A program made the translations under genes and the position numbers. The notes under the pieces were generated by a model. It saw only the letters and a program-made list of their open reading frames with translations, was not told where the DNA came from and did no database searches. 64,000 nt of DNA from NCBI GenBank assembly GCA_910587675.1, contig CAJUMU010000007.1:1-64000 (forward strand), read 5' to 3'. Below, piece after piece: positions 44,834 through 52,551 of this stretch (position 1 is the first letter of the stretch; each line of letters opens with the position of its first letter). The DNA is from an uncultured Alistipes sp. (GTDB lineage: Bacteria > Bacteroidota > Bacteroidia > Bacteroidales > Rikenellaceae).

Positions 44834-45604
44834 TTATCGTCCTTTTCGCGCAATGAAGTAGAGGTCGAAACTCTCCTCGGTAACGGGACCTATACGGTAA
44901 TCGTCCATCGTTATGGATTGCGTAAGGTCGCGGTTGTCGGCCAGCAGACGGCGACGGTTGATACGGTTCAGTATGTCGTAAGGTATTCGCAGCAGGCGGC
45001 GCGGAAGGCGGTGTTGCAGATCGAATACGTCGAAACGCGCCACGCGCTCCACGCTCGCCTTGTTGGCGGCATAGTACTCCATCACGCGCTCGTTGCCGGC
45101 CACTCCCAAACACTCCACCTCGGAGAAGTGGCGCAGCAGCAGTTCGCGCAACTCCTCGGCCGTGTATTCGCGCACATGCCACGGATTACGCGTGAGCGAC
45201 ATGGGCGCGTTGGGCGTGGACACGATGAAGCGTCCGCCGTCGCGCAGCACGCGGCTCACCTCGCGAACGAACTCGGCGTCGCGTTCGATATGCTCTATCA
45301 CCTGAAAAGACACCGCGAAGTCAAAGCTGCCGTCGGCGAAATCGAGCGGCGGGGCGGTCATGCGGCGGAACTCCGCATTGACGGGCAGAGACGCCTCGAG
45401 ATGCGGCGCGGTCTTGTCGACCGTGACGAAACGGCCGGCCGCGGGAGCCACGACGTCAATGCCGTAACCCATCCCCGTCCCGATCTCCAGAACATCGCCC
45501 GAGACGATCTCGGCCGCCTTATGATAAGCCAGAATCGAACGTCGGAACACGAAGTTGTCCGACATGTCCCGACCCGAAACCCGCTCGGCAGTCTGCATGG
45601 CCAT
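44834..45604 (-). CDS. Class I SAM-dependent methyltransferase
   Basis: A 256-residue protein with the Methyltransf_11 pattern: motif I VLEIGTGMGYGIDVVAP, acidic FVTVDKTAPH, motif II/III FDFAVSFQVIEHIERDAEFVREVSRVLRDGGRFIVSTPNAP. The C-terminal ~110 residues (VMEYYAANKASVERVARFDVFDLQHRLPRRLLRIPYDILNRINR) are like those of Bacteroidetes sugar or lipid methyltransferases. The substrate is unknown. It starts three bases after the S1-domain gene stop and is coupled to it. Confidence 0.85.
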   Translation of the reverse strand: MAMQTAERVSGRDMSDNFVFRRSILAYHKAAEIVSGDVLEIGTGMGYGIDVVAPAAGRFVTVDKTAPHLEASLPVNAEFRRMTAPPLDFADGSFDFAVSFQVIEHIERDAEFVREVSRVLRDGGRFIVSTPNAPMSLTRNPWHVREYTAEELRELLLRHFSEVECLGVAGNERVMEYYAANKASVERVARFDVFDLQHRLPRRLLRIPYDILNRINRRRLLADNRDLTQSITMDDYRIGPVTEESFDLYFIARKGR

Positions 45605-45607
45605 ACG

Positions 45608-46441
45608 CTATTTAAGTTTTACGCTCTCGCCGTCCGACACCGCGTCGCCGCGTTTGAGCAACATGCCCAGCGCGCGTTTGAACACCTTCTTGCTCATCTG
45701 CGTGCAGGCATGCACCCTCTCGGGCGCGGAGTCGTCGCCCACGGGCAGCGCGCCGCCGTTGTCGCGAAGCAGTTGCAGCAACTTCTCTGCCGAAGCCGCC
45801 ACGCCGTCATAACCCTCGCGACGCAGCGAGATGTCGATGCGGTTGTCCTCCGTGACGCGGCTCACGTAACCCTCCATGCGATCGCCGATCGAAACGCGGT
45901 TGAAGATCTGGTTCTTGTAGATCATGCCCCAATGGCGCGAGTCGACTATCACGCGGAATCCGATGGGACTCTCCGAAGCGACCAGCACGTCGACCTTCTG
46001 ACGGGGCGACACGGTGATTATCTCGTTGTCTATATAAGATTTGAGCTTCATGGTCGCCACGCAGCGGCCCGTGATGTTGTCGACATAGAGCCACACGATA
46101 TAGCTGCGGCCCGCGACGACGCCCCCCTGCTGGTTGCGGTTGGGCAGAAACAGATCCTTGCCCGACACGCCCCAATCGAGAAAAGCGCCATGGACATTCT
46201 TATCCACCACCTTGAGACAAGCCGCGCGCCCCTCGGTTATGAGAGGTTCGTCGGTCGTGGCTATAAGACGATCCTCCGAATCGTGATAGACGAATACCGA
46301 CTTCTCGTCGCCCACGGCATCCGAGAGCGATACGTAACGGTTGGGGAGCAAAACTTCCTGCCCCTCCTCGTCGGCCAGATACAATCCGTAATCGGAGATG
46401 CGGGCGACTTTCAGTGTTTGGATACGACCTACTTTCATCAT
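45608..46441 (-). CDS. CvfB/YitL-type S1 RNA-binding protein
   Basis: A 277-residue protein with tandem S1-like OB domains: VGRIQTLKVARISDYGLYLADEEGQEVLLPNRYVS at the N terminus, KVVDKNVHGAFLDWGVSGKDLFLPNRNQ in the second, RVSIGDRMEGYVSRVTEDNRIDISLRREGYD in the third. It ends with a winged-helix domain (QMSKKVFKRALGMLLKRGDAVSDGESVKL). This is the CvfB layout; the Staphylococcus member binds RNA and affects virulence gene expression. Start at 46441 or 46438 (adjacent ATGs). A strong promoter lies directly upstream. Confidence 0.88.
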   Translation of the reverse strand: MMKVGRIQTLKVARISDYGLYLADEEGQEVLLPNRYVSLSDAVGDEKSVFVYHDSEDRLIATTDEPLITEGRAACLKVVDKNVHGAFLDWGVSGKDLFLPNRNQQGGVVAGRSYIVWLYVDNITGRCVATMKLKSYIDNEIITVSPRQKVDVLVASESPIGFRVIVDSRHWGMIYKNQIFNRVSIGDRMEGYVSRVTEDNRIDISLRREGYDGVAASAEKLLQLLRDNGGALPVGDDSAPERVHACTQMSKKVFKRALGMLLKRGDAVSDGESVKLK

Positions 46442-46456
46442 GTGTAAAATATTCGG

Positions 46457-46488
46457 CAAATATACGCATACAACCGCGGCAAAACAAA
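46457..46488 (-). promoter_or_regulatory. Promoter of the S1-domain/methyltransferase unit
   Basis: On the minus strand: TTTG (46485-46488), 20-base spacer, TATATTTG (46457-46464). An exact Bacteroidetes -33/-7 match, about 16 bases before the ATG. Confidence 0.75.
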
Positions 46489-46636
46489 TTTCGGCGGTCA
46501 TATATCCGCCCGCCGCGCGGGAATCGGCATTCGAAAGAGGCGGCGGAACACGTCTCGACCGAAACGGCCGCGGCCCGCGAAGATCGCGCCTTTCAGGGAA
46601 TATCGCCCCCGAGAGGCATATAATCGCGTCATAAAT

Positions 46637-46667
46637 TTTGTCGTGCGGGCCGCTTGTATTATCTTTG
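46637..46667 (+). promoter_or_regulatory. Promoter of nusB
   Basis: TTTG (46637-46640), 19-base spacer, TATCTTTG (46660-46667), 25 bases before the nusB ATG. Exact consensus match. Confidence 0.78.
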
Positions 46668-46691
46668 CGGCCGAATTAAGGTTCATTAGAT

Positions 46692-47630
46692 ATGATAAGC
46701 AGAAGATTGCTAAGAATAAAGGTCGTGAAGGCCTTGTACGCCCACATGAAGTCGGAGTCGGACTCGTTGCAGGCCTCGGAAAAGACGCTCGTCGCATCGA
46801 TCGACAAGACTTACGACCTCTATTTCCAGATGCTCTCCCTCGTCGCGGAGGTGGCTCGTTACGCCGAGCAGCGTCAGGAGGCGGCCAAACAGAAGAAACT
46901 CCCCACTTTCGAAGATCTGAATCCAAACCGTAAATTCGTCGATAACGCCGTGGTGCGTCTCATCGCCGAGAGCGACTCGGTGAACGATCGCCTCGCGGCA
47001 CGCAAGCTGTCGTGGGCGCAGTACCCCGAGCTCATAAAATCGCTCTACGCGCAGCTGGAGCAGAGCGACTATTACAAGAAATACATGACCTCGACCGAGA
47101 GTTCGTTCCGCGAAGATCTGGCGCTGGTCACCGACTTCTACACCGGCGAACTCGAAGGGTCGGAATTGCTCGAAGAGGTGCTCGACGAGCAGTCGATCCT
47201 GTGGAACGACGATCTGGGCTTCGCGCTGGTAATGGTGACGCGCACTCTGTCGGGCATACGTCAGTCGCATCGCGAAGTTAAGGTGTTGCCCAAGTTCAAG
47301 AGCGACGACGATCTGGCCTTCGCGAAGGAGCTTTTCGCCAAGACGGCCGTCAATTTCGACACCTATCTGCAATATATCGAAAAGTTCACCCGCAACTGGG
47401 ACGTGGAACGAATAGCGTTCATGGACAACCTGATAATGGCCACGGCCGTGGCCGAGTTGGTATCGTTCCAGTCGATCCCCGTGAAGGTGACGCTCGACGA
47501 GTTCATCGAGATCGCCAAATATTACTCGACCCCGGGCAGCGGCACATTCATCAACGGAATACTCGACAAGATCGTCGCCGCGCTCACCGAAGAGGGCAAA
47601 ATCAACAAGAGCGGCCGAGGCTTGATCTGA
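46692..47630 (+). CDS. nusB: Transcription antitermination factor NusB, long Bacteroidetes form
   Basis: A 312-residue protein. It opens MISRRLLRIKVVKALYAH (the NusB boxA-RNA-binding helix) and ends DRIAFMDNLIMATAVAELV-like then KVTLDEFIEIAKYYSTPGSGTFINGILDKI, the standard NusB C terminus. A ~150-residue insertion separates the halves, typical for Bacteroidetes and absent from the ~140-residue proteobacterial protein. It acts in rRNA antitermination. Own promoter upstream; the lipoprotein and yajC genes follow on the same strand, the common Bacteroidetes order nusB - DUF1573 - yajC. Confidence 0.95.
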   Translation: MISRRLLRIKVVKALYAHMKSESDSLQASEKTLVASIDKTYDLYFQMLSLVAEVARYAEQRQEAAKQKKLPTFEDLNPNRKFVDNAVVRLIAESDSVNDRLAARKLSWAQYPELIKSLYAQLEQSDYYKKYMTSTESSFREDLALVTDFYTGELEGSELLEEVLDEQSILWNDDLGFALVMVTRTLSGIRQSHREVKVLPKFKSDDDLAFAKELFAKTAVNFDTYLQYIEKFTRNWDVERIAFMDNLIMATAVAELVSFQSIPVKVTLDEFIEIAKYYSTPGSGTFINGILDKIVAALTEEGKINKSGRGLI

Positions 47631-47684
47631 CGAATTGTTTCGGCACGCGTCGATTACGGCACGATTTAGGCATTATCGAAGATC

Positions 47685-48113
47685 ATGAAAACGAAACGCA
47701 GTTACATATCGGCCGCCGCAGCGGCCCTTTTGTTCGTCGCATCTTGCGGTTCGCAGACCGACAAGGGCTCGGGCAACGCGTCGCAGAGCGTGACGGTGAC
47801 GCCCGAGGCGTTGCAGGAGGGGATATGCGACACGTTGCGTTTCGGACGCATGCGCCGAGGCGAAACGGCGGTGAAGAGCCTGCGCGCGGTGAACGGCGGC
47901 AAGGCCCCGATGGTGCTGTTGCGGCACGTCACGTCGTGCGGTTGCATCGCGCTCGAATACGACCGACGCCCCACGGCTCCAGAAGCCTCGACCGAGATAC
48001 GTTGCGAATTCGATTCGCACGGTCAGCAGGGCTGGCAGATGAAACTCGTGGAGTTTTATTTCGCCGATTCGGCCCGACCTTTGAAACTATACGTCGAAGC
48101 CGAGGTGGAATAG
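47685..48113 (+). CDS. DUF1573 lipoprotein
   Basis: A 142-residue lipoprotein: signal peptide with lipobox FVASC (Cys22), then a single DUF1573 domain (ICDTLRFGRMRRGETAVKSLRAVNGGKAPMVLLRHVTSCGCIALEYDRRP), recognisable by the conserved SCGC and the immunoglobulin-like strand pattern. The function of the family is not known. It is positioned 54 bases after nusB and 108 before yajC, in a frequent Bacteroidetes gene order. Confidence 0.85.
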   Translation: MKTKRSYISAAAAALLFVASCGSQTDKGSGNASQSVTVTPEALQEGICDTLRFGRMRRGETAVKSLRAVNGGKAPMVLLRHVTSCGCIALEYDRRPTAPEASTEIRCEFDSHGQQGWQMKLVEFYFADSARPLKLYVEAEVE

Positions 48114-48136
48114 TCGCATAATCGGAAATTATTGCG

Positions 48137-48144
48137 TATATTTG
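48137..48144 (+). promoter_or_regulatory. -7 box upstream of yajC
   Basis: TATATTTG, a perfect -7 match, 78 bases before yajC. No clear -33 box. Confidence 0.45.
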
Positions 48145-48221
48145 TAAGCGACAAAATCGACGCGTCGGACCGACCGTCGCGAACGGAAACGATAAACGAA
48201 ACACATTAAATTTATATTGCT

Positions 48222-48527
48222 ATGATTAATTTGCTTCAGGCGGCTGTCGTCGAACAGCCCGGAATGGGCGGTTTCTGGATCATGATGTTGCTCATGATAG
48301 CCGTACTCTACTTTTTCATGTGGCGTCCCGAGTCGAAGCGCCGCAAAGAGATGGCCAAGTTCCGCGAAGGACTCAAGAAGGGCGACAAGATAATCACCGC
48401 GGGCGGTATATACGGCACGGTGAAAGAGGTGAAGGAGACTACCCTGCTCATCGAGGTCGACGGCAACGTAACGCTGCGCATCGACAAGAACATGGTGGTG
48501 GCCGACAACTCGCAATTGCAGAAATAG
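48222..48527 (+). CDS. yajC: Preprotein translocase accessory subunit YajC
   Basis: A 101-residue single-pass membrane protein: MGGFWIMMLLMIAVLYFFMWRPESKRRKEMAKFREGLKKGDKIITAGGIYGTVKEV... is the textbook YajC sequence. It associates with SecDF in the Sec translocon. A 17-bp terminator follows 15 bases after the stop. Confidence 0.96.
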   Translation: MINLLQAAVVEQPGMGGFWIMMLLMIAVLYFFMWRPESKRRKEMAKFREGLKKGDKIITAGGIYGTVKEVKETTLLIEVDGNVTLRIDKNMVVADNSQLQK

Positions 48528-48542
48528 GAGACGCCGAGACCG

Positions 48543-48582
48543 AAATGTCCTCCGAACTTCGCTGAAAGTTCGGAGGACATTT
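48543..48582. terminator. Terminator after yajC
   Basis: Perfect 17-bp stem (48543-48559 and 48566-48582) with a 6-base loop; A and T runs at the ends let it serve the converging thioesterase gene too. Confidence 0.9.
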
Positions 48583-48598
48583 TATATTCGGACCGCCC

Positions 48599-49069
48599 CT
48601 ACTCCTCCACGCCGCAGTCGCAGAAGTGGAACTCCTCGCGCGCCTTCTCTTTAGGGAACAGAAAATAGACGCACAACGCGCGGGTGCACAACTCGCCCTC
48701 GGAGTCGAATATCGACACCTCGATATCCACCACGTTGCGACGCTGTCGCGCCACCGAGGCGCGCAGAGTTATATGGTCGTCGGTGGTTCGGATCGGCCGC
48801 ATGTACTTAACCTCCATCTTCGACGTCACGCCGCTGGTCTGGAACTTGCGGAACACCACCCAACTGCTTATCTCGTCGGCAAGCGTGGCCTGAATGCCTC
48901 CGTGAAGGGTATCGACCCATCCCTGAAACTCCTGCCGCGGCCGCCAGCGGCTCACGATCTCGTCGCCGTCCTCGTAAAACTCCATGCGCAGCCCGCGTTC
49001 GTTATGCGGATCGCATCCGAAACAACGATACCGCTCCATACCCCGCCAAGGGTTGACTATCTTTTTCAT
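48599..49069 (-). CDS. Hotdog-fold thioesterase (PaaI family)
   Basis: A 156-residue acyl-CoA thioesterase-like protein: CFGCDPHNERGLRMEFYEDGDEIVSRWRPRQEFQGWVDTLHGGIQATLADEISSWVVF is the PaaI/4HBT signature with HGGI and the catalytic acidic residue in the following helix. The C terminus has cysteines (FHFCDCGVEE). The start MKKIVNPWRGM at 49069 is preferred over 49120, whose extra residues are unlike the family. A -7 box TATATTTG lies at 49097-49104 on the minus strand. Confidence 0.85.
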   Translation of the reverse strand: MKKIVNPWRGMERYRCFGCDPHNERGLRMEFYEDGDEIVSRWRPRQEFQGWVDTLHGGIQATLADEISSWVVFRKFQTSGVTSKMEVKYMRPIRTTDDHITLRASVARQRRNVVDIEVSIFDSEGELCTRALCVYFLFPKEKAREEFHFCDCGVEE

Positions 49070-49190
49070 GAAAATTCGGGTTTGATTTTCCGATGACAAA
49101 TATACAACGGACGAAGGCAACCGAAATGCTCGGAAACGCTCGGATAATGTTCCTTTTATCCGAAACGCTCCTCGATGCGGACCGATGCGG

Positions 49191-49442
49191 CTATTTCTCG
49201 GTCATGACGCGCAGCGCGCACGCCAACTGGTCGGGGCACGAGGTGCCCTTGCCGTGGCAATCGATGCCTCGCAGCTTCGCGACGACATCGTCTGCGCGCA
49301 TGCCCGCCACAAGCGACGCTATGCCTTGGGTATTGCCGTGGCAACCCCCGACAAACTCCACGCGGCTAACGATATCGCCGTCCAATTCTATGTTTATCGC
49401 CCGCGAACACGTGCCGCAGGTGGTGTATGTCATCTTATCCAT
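49191..49442 (-). CDS. TSCPD-domain protein (TIGR03905 type)
   Basis: An 83-residue cysteine-rich protein: YTTCGTCSRAINIELDGDIVSRVEFVGGCHGNTQGIASLVAGMRADDVVAKLRGIDCHGKGTSCPDQLACAL. The TSCPDQLA motif and four or five spaced cysteines define the TSCPD family, also found at the end of vitamin-B12-dependent ribonucleotide reductases, where it helps redox turnover. Stand-alone copies are of unknown role, possibly with metal or thiol-redox partners. The ATG at 49442 matches the family start. Confidence 0.85.
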   Translation of the reverse strand: MDKMTYTTCGTCSRAINIELDGDIVSRVEFVGGCHGNTQGIASLVAGMRADDVVAKLRGIDCHGKGTSCPDQLACALRVMTEK

Positions 49443-49530
49443 AGTTAAGCGGTATTTTTCGAAAAATCGCGGACAAAGATAACTATTTCGCCGCAACATA
49501 GGCGCTTCGCATCGGCAATGCTCAAATAAA

Positions 49531-49563
49531 TTTGGCATTGCGCTCAACTTATTAGTACCTTTG
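49531..49563 (+). promoter_or_regulatory. Promoter of the FAD oxidoreductase operon
   Basis: TTTG (49531-49534), 21-base spacer, TACCTTTG (49556-49563), giving an approximately 75-base leader. An exact consensus match. Confidence 0.75.
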
Positions 49564-49645
49564 CCGAAGATAATACAGACTATCTGCGATAAATTCCCTG
49601 CAGATTCGTGCGATTCGCCGATAGTATAAAACACAAAAAAACGAT

Positions 49646-50893
49646 ATGTACGACGTTATAGTTATAGGCGCGGGAGCGGCGGGTTTGATGGCGGCGGCCA
49701 CGGCGGCCCGAAACGGCAAGCAGGTGCTTCTGATGGAGAAGATGGAGAAGGCGGGACGCAAGATCCGCATCTCGGGAAAGGGCCGTTGCAACCTGACCAA
49801 CGCCCGTCCGCCCGAGGAGTTCCGCGAAGCGATACGCGTCAACGCCGATTTTTTCGACGTGGCCTTCGCCGAATTCAACAATAAGGCGACCATACGCCTG
49901 TTCGAACGTCTCGGCGTGAAACTCGATATCGAACGCGGCCAACGCGTTTTCCCGCACAGCGGCAAGGCTTGGGACATAGCCAACGCGCTGGCGGACTACT
50001 GCGCCGACAACGGCGTTACGTTCATGTACGATACCCGCGTGAACGGCATCCTGACGTCGAACGGCAAAGTGTACGGCGTCACCTACATCAACAAACGCGG
50101 CTTCGAACGCAAGGAGGAGGCTCCCGCCGTGATAATCGCCACGGGAGGCGTCAGCTACCCCGCCACGGGTTCGACGGGCGACGGCTATCTGTTCGCCGAC
50201 GAGCTGGGCCACACCGTAACCGAGGTGCGTCCTTCGCTCACCCCTCTGCGCACGTCGCATCCGCAACGTAAATTCCTCGACGGCCTGTTGCTCCGTAATG
50301 TCCGCGCGCAGCTCGTCGTGGACGGCGAGGTCGTACGCGAGGAGTTCGGAGAAATAGGCTTCTCGGAACGAGGCATCGAGGGCGCAGTGGCATTGCGGTT
50401 GAGCCGCGATGCGGTGGACGCTCTGATCGACGAGCGCAAAGTGAAGATCGTGCTCGACATGAAACCCGCGCTCGACGAGGAGACGCTGTTCGACCGAATA
50501 AAGCGCGAGATAGCGGAGATGCAGCCCGAGGAGTTTTTCGCGGAGCTGCTGCGGAAACTCGTGCCCAAGAATCTGGTCGTTCCCATAGCGCGGGAGTTGG
50601 ACGTGCATTCCAAAAACTATATCCGCAAAGTGACCGACGCCGAGATCAACCGACTCATCAAGGTGCTCAAAGGCATGGTGTTCCCCATAACGGACTACGC
50701 TCCGTTCGAATACGCCGTGGTCACGGCGGGCGGAGTGTGCTGCGACGAAGTGAACAAGTACACGATGGAATCGCTCAAAGTCGGCGGACTCTATTTTGCA
50801 GGCGAAGTGCTCGATCTGGATGCGAATACGGGCGGCTACAACATGCAAATAGCATTCTCGACGGGGCGTCTGGCGGGGCAGCTGAAAAAATAA
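49646..50893 (+). CDS. HI0933/BaiN-family FAD-dependent oxidoreductase
   Basis: A 415-residue flavoprotein. The N-terminal FAD motif is YDVIVIGAGAAGLMAAATAARNGKQVLLMEK, then KIRISGKGRCNLTNA, and the C terminus is AVVTAGGVCCDEVNKYTMESLKVGGLYFAGEVLDLDANTGGYNMQIAFSTGRLAG, diagnostic of the HI0933 (YhiN/BaiN) family. BaiN reduces C=C bonds of bile acids in Clostridium; most homologues have no known substrate. First gene of a three-gene operon. Confidence 0.92.
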   Translation: MYDVIVIGAGAAGLMAAATAARNGKQVLLMEKMEKAGRKIRISGKGRCNLTNARPPEEFREAIRVNADFFDVAFAEFNNKATIRLFERLGVKLDIERGQRVFPHSGKAWDIANALADYCADNGVTFMYDTRVNGILTSNGKVYGVTYINKRGFERKEEAPAVIIATGGVSYPATGSTGDGYLFADELGHTVTEVRPSLTPLRTSHPQRKFLDGLLLRNVRAQLVVDGEVVREEFGEIGFSERGIEGAVALRLSRDAVDALIDERKVKIVLDMKPALDEETLFDRIKREIAEMQPEEFFAELLRKLVPKNLVVPIARELDVHSKNYIRKVTDAEINRLIKVLKGMVFPITDYAPFEYAVVTAGGVCCDEVNKYTMESLKVGGLYFAGEVLDLDANTGGYNMQIAFSTGRLAGQLKK

Positions 50894-50897
50894 TCCG

Positions 50898-51425
50898 ATG
50901 AAGATCTCAGGCAGAACGATAAAACGACGTCTCTACGGGTTGCGCAACCTCCCCGCCGACCTGAAACGAGCGCGATATTTTCGCGGACACGGCGTGCATT
51001 CGCCGTTCGTTTACGCCATCGTGCGGCAGGTATTCATGCGCTCCACGCTAATCGCGAAGAGCGACACCGCGCTGTTCGACGCGCTGACCGACCGCGGGAT
51101 CTCTGCAAGGCGGGCCGTGCAACTGCAAAACATAATGATCCATTGCGGTTACACCTCGTTCGGCATAGATTGTGCCGACGACGACACGATGCGATACGAC
51201 TTCGCGGTGGCGACGCTCGACGTGCCGGCTGAACGTTTGGAGGCTATGGCCGCCAAAGCCTCGGCCGAGGGCGCGACCATCTGCATAATGTCGCCTTGGT
51301 ATGACCGTCGGCGCGACGAGGCGTGCCGCGCCATAATAGCGAAGCATCGCTGCACCGACATCGACAATCGGGGATACCTTTTATTGTTTAACAATTACCT
51401 GCCGAAACAATCGTTCAGATTATGA
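50898..51425 (+). CDS. Small protein of the Bacteroidetes 'HGVHSPFVY' methyltransferase group
   Basis: A 175-residue protein. The N terminus LPADLKRARYFRGHGVHSPFVYAIVRQVF is the conserved opening of a Bacteroidetes group usually annotated as SAM-dependent methyltransferases of ~230-270 residues. Here the protein is shorter and the region that should hold the glycine-rich SAM loop is reduced to an IHCGYTSFGIDCADDDTMRYDFAVATLDVP stretch, so methyltransferase activity is doubtful. The C-terminal IMSPWYDRRRDEACRAIIAKHRCTDIDNRGYLLLFNNYL resembles the group's end. It overlaps the adenosyltransferase gene (ATGA). Confidence 0.6.
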   Translation: MKISGRTIKRRLYGLRNLPADLKRARYFRGHGVHSPFVYAIVRQVFMRSTLIAKSDTALFDALTDRGISARRAVQLQNIMIHCGYTSFGIDCADDDTMRYDFAVATLDVPAERLEAMAAKASAEGATICIMSPWYDRRRDEACRAIIAKHRCTDIDNRGYLLLFNNYLPKQSFRL

Positions 51426-51970
51426 AAATATACACCAAAGGCGGCGACAAGGGGCTTACGTCGCTCATCGGAGGAGAGCGCGTCTACAAAACCGACGAAC
51501 GTGTGGAAGCATACGGAACCGTGGACGAGTTGACGGCGTTCACCGCACTGCTCGCCGACAAAATCGCCGCGGACGCCGACATGCGCTCCCACGTCGAGAT
51601 GTTGCGACGCATAGAGTCGCGGCTCATGACCGTGGAGGCATTGCTCGCGACGGGCGAAGGCGGCCGCGACAAAACGGAGCGGCTGCAATGCGACGCCACG
51701 GAGTTGGAGCGCGAAATAGACGCCATGCAGGAGCGTCTGCCCGCAATCGACAAATTCACCGTCCCGGGAGGCGACGAGCGCGTATCGCTCTGCCACGTGT
51801 GCCGCACCGTATGCCGCCGAGCCGAGCGGGCCGCCGTGCGCGCCGCTCAAATATACGAGATCGACAAGCGCGCCACGATATATCTCAATCGCCTTTCAGA
51901 CTATTTTTATCTGTTAGGTCGCACCCTCGCCGAACACTTCCATGCGGGCGAAATACTCTGGATTCCCTGA
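51422..51970 (+). CDS. PduO-type cob(I)alamin adenosyltransferase
   Basis: A 182-residue four-helix-bundle enzyme adding the adenosyl group to cob(I)alamin: start MKIYTKGGDKGLTSLIGGERVYKTDERVEAYGTVDELTAF holds the ATP-binding TKxGDxGxT and the VEAYGTVDELNA signature. FTVPGGDERVSLCHVCRTVCRRAERAAV (the R-x-x-x-R-R-A-E-R part) and LNRLSDYFYLLGR follow. All key residues are present. It supplies adenosylcobalamin for B12 enzymes such as methylmalonyl-CoA mutase, not in this window. ATGA overlap with the preceding gene. Confidence 0.93.
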   Translation: MKIYTKGGDKGLTSLIGGERVYKTDERVEAYGTVDELTAFTALLADKIAADADMRSHVEMLRRIESRLMTVEALLATGEGGRDKTERLQCDATELEREIDAMQERLPAIDKFTVPGGDERVSLCHVCRTVCRRAERAAVRAAQIYEIDKRATIYLNRLSDYFYLLGRTLAEHFHAGEILWIP

Positions 51971-52129
51971 TGCGCAGAGGGTGGCGCAAGCGTTGCGGAT
52001 CGAAATATACGCCGGAAAGTCGGCCTCAGCATCGATGGATCGCAAACCGCAGCCGCAATCAACACGATGGTTTACAATGCGTTGTCCACAGACGGGCGGT
52101 TCGACGCGCAAGATTGCATGCTAAAGTGG

Positions 52130-52158
52130 TTGCATTTGTCGTTTTTTTTCTATATTTG
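52130..52158 (+). promoter_or_regulatory. Promoter of the DUF2795 gene
   Basis: TTG (52130-52132), 18-base spacer, TATATTTG (52151-52158), about 80 bases before the ATG. The rest of the 267-base spacer (51971-52237) shows no gene I can support. Confidence 0.6.
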
Positions 52159-52237
52159 CGACCGATATAAATTTCGAGACGGACATAGTTTTTCCGAAAC
52201 TCGAAAAAGATATGCTGAAACGTAAAACTGCGACATT

Positions 52238-52459
52238 ATGTATTGGACTTTGGAGTTAGCATCGAAGTTGGAGGATGCACCGTGGCCCGCAACCAAAGAG
52301 GAATTGGTCGATTACGCGATTCGCTCGGGCGCCCCGCTGGAAGTATTGGAAAACCTTCAGGAGATCGAAGACGAAGGCGACATCTATGAGTCGATAGAAG
52401 ATATTTGGCCCGACTACCCCTCGAAAGACGATTTCTTCTTCAACGAGGAGGAGTATTAA
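52238..52459 (+). CDS. Small acidic DUF2795 protein
   Basis: A 73-residue acidic protein: LASKLEDAPWPATKEELVDYAIRSGAPLEVLENLQEIEDEGDIYESIEDIWPDYP is the DUF2795 pattern (P-x-T-k-e-e-L-v-x-y-A-x-x-n-x-A), and it ends in an acidic tail FFFNEEEY. The family has no known function. It has its own promoter and a strong terminator, so it is a single-gene unit and is probably well expressed. Confidence 0.85.
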   Translation: MYWTLELASKLEDAPWPATKEELVDYAIRSGAPLEVLENLQEIEDEGDIYESIEDIWPDYPSKDDFFFNEEEY

Positions 52460-52483
52460 TCCGTTATTGCAACGCAAATGTTT

Positions 52484-52525
52484 TTCGGTCACGCAAATTA
52501 CGATTTGCGTGACCGAATTGTTTTT
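52484..52525. terminator. Strong terminator after the DUF2795 gene
   Basis: Perfect 15-bp stem (52484-52498 and 52503-52517), TACG loop, then TTGTTTTT. Also placed to stop the converging GH13 gene. Confidence 0.9.
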
Positions 52526-52551
52526 ACTGCCACTGACCTCAGCGTTAAACG

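Noticed and set aside
51688..52170. 160-residue frame overlapping the end of the adenosyltransferase gene
   Set aside because: Out of frame with the conserved enzyme and Arg-rich; no family features.
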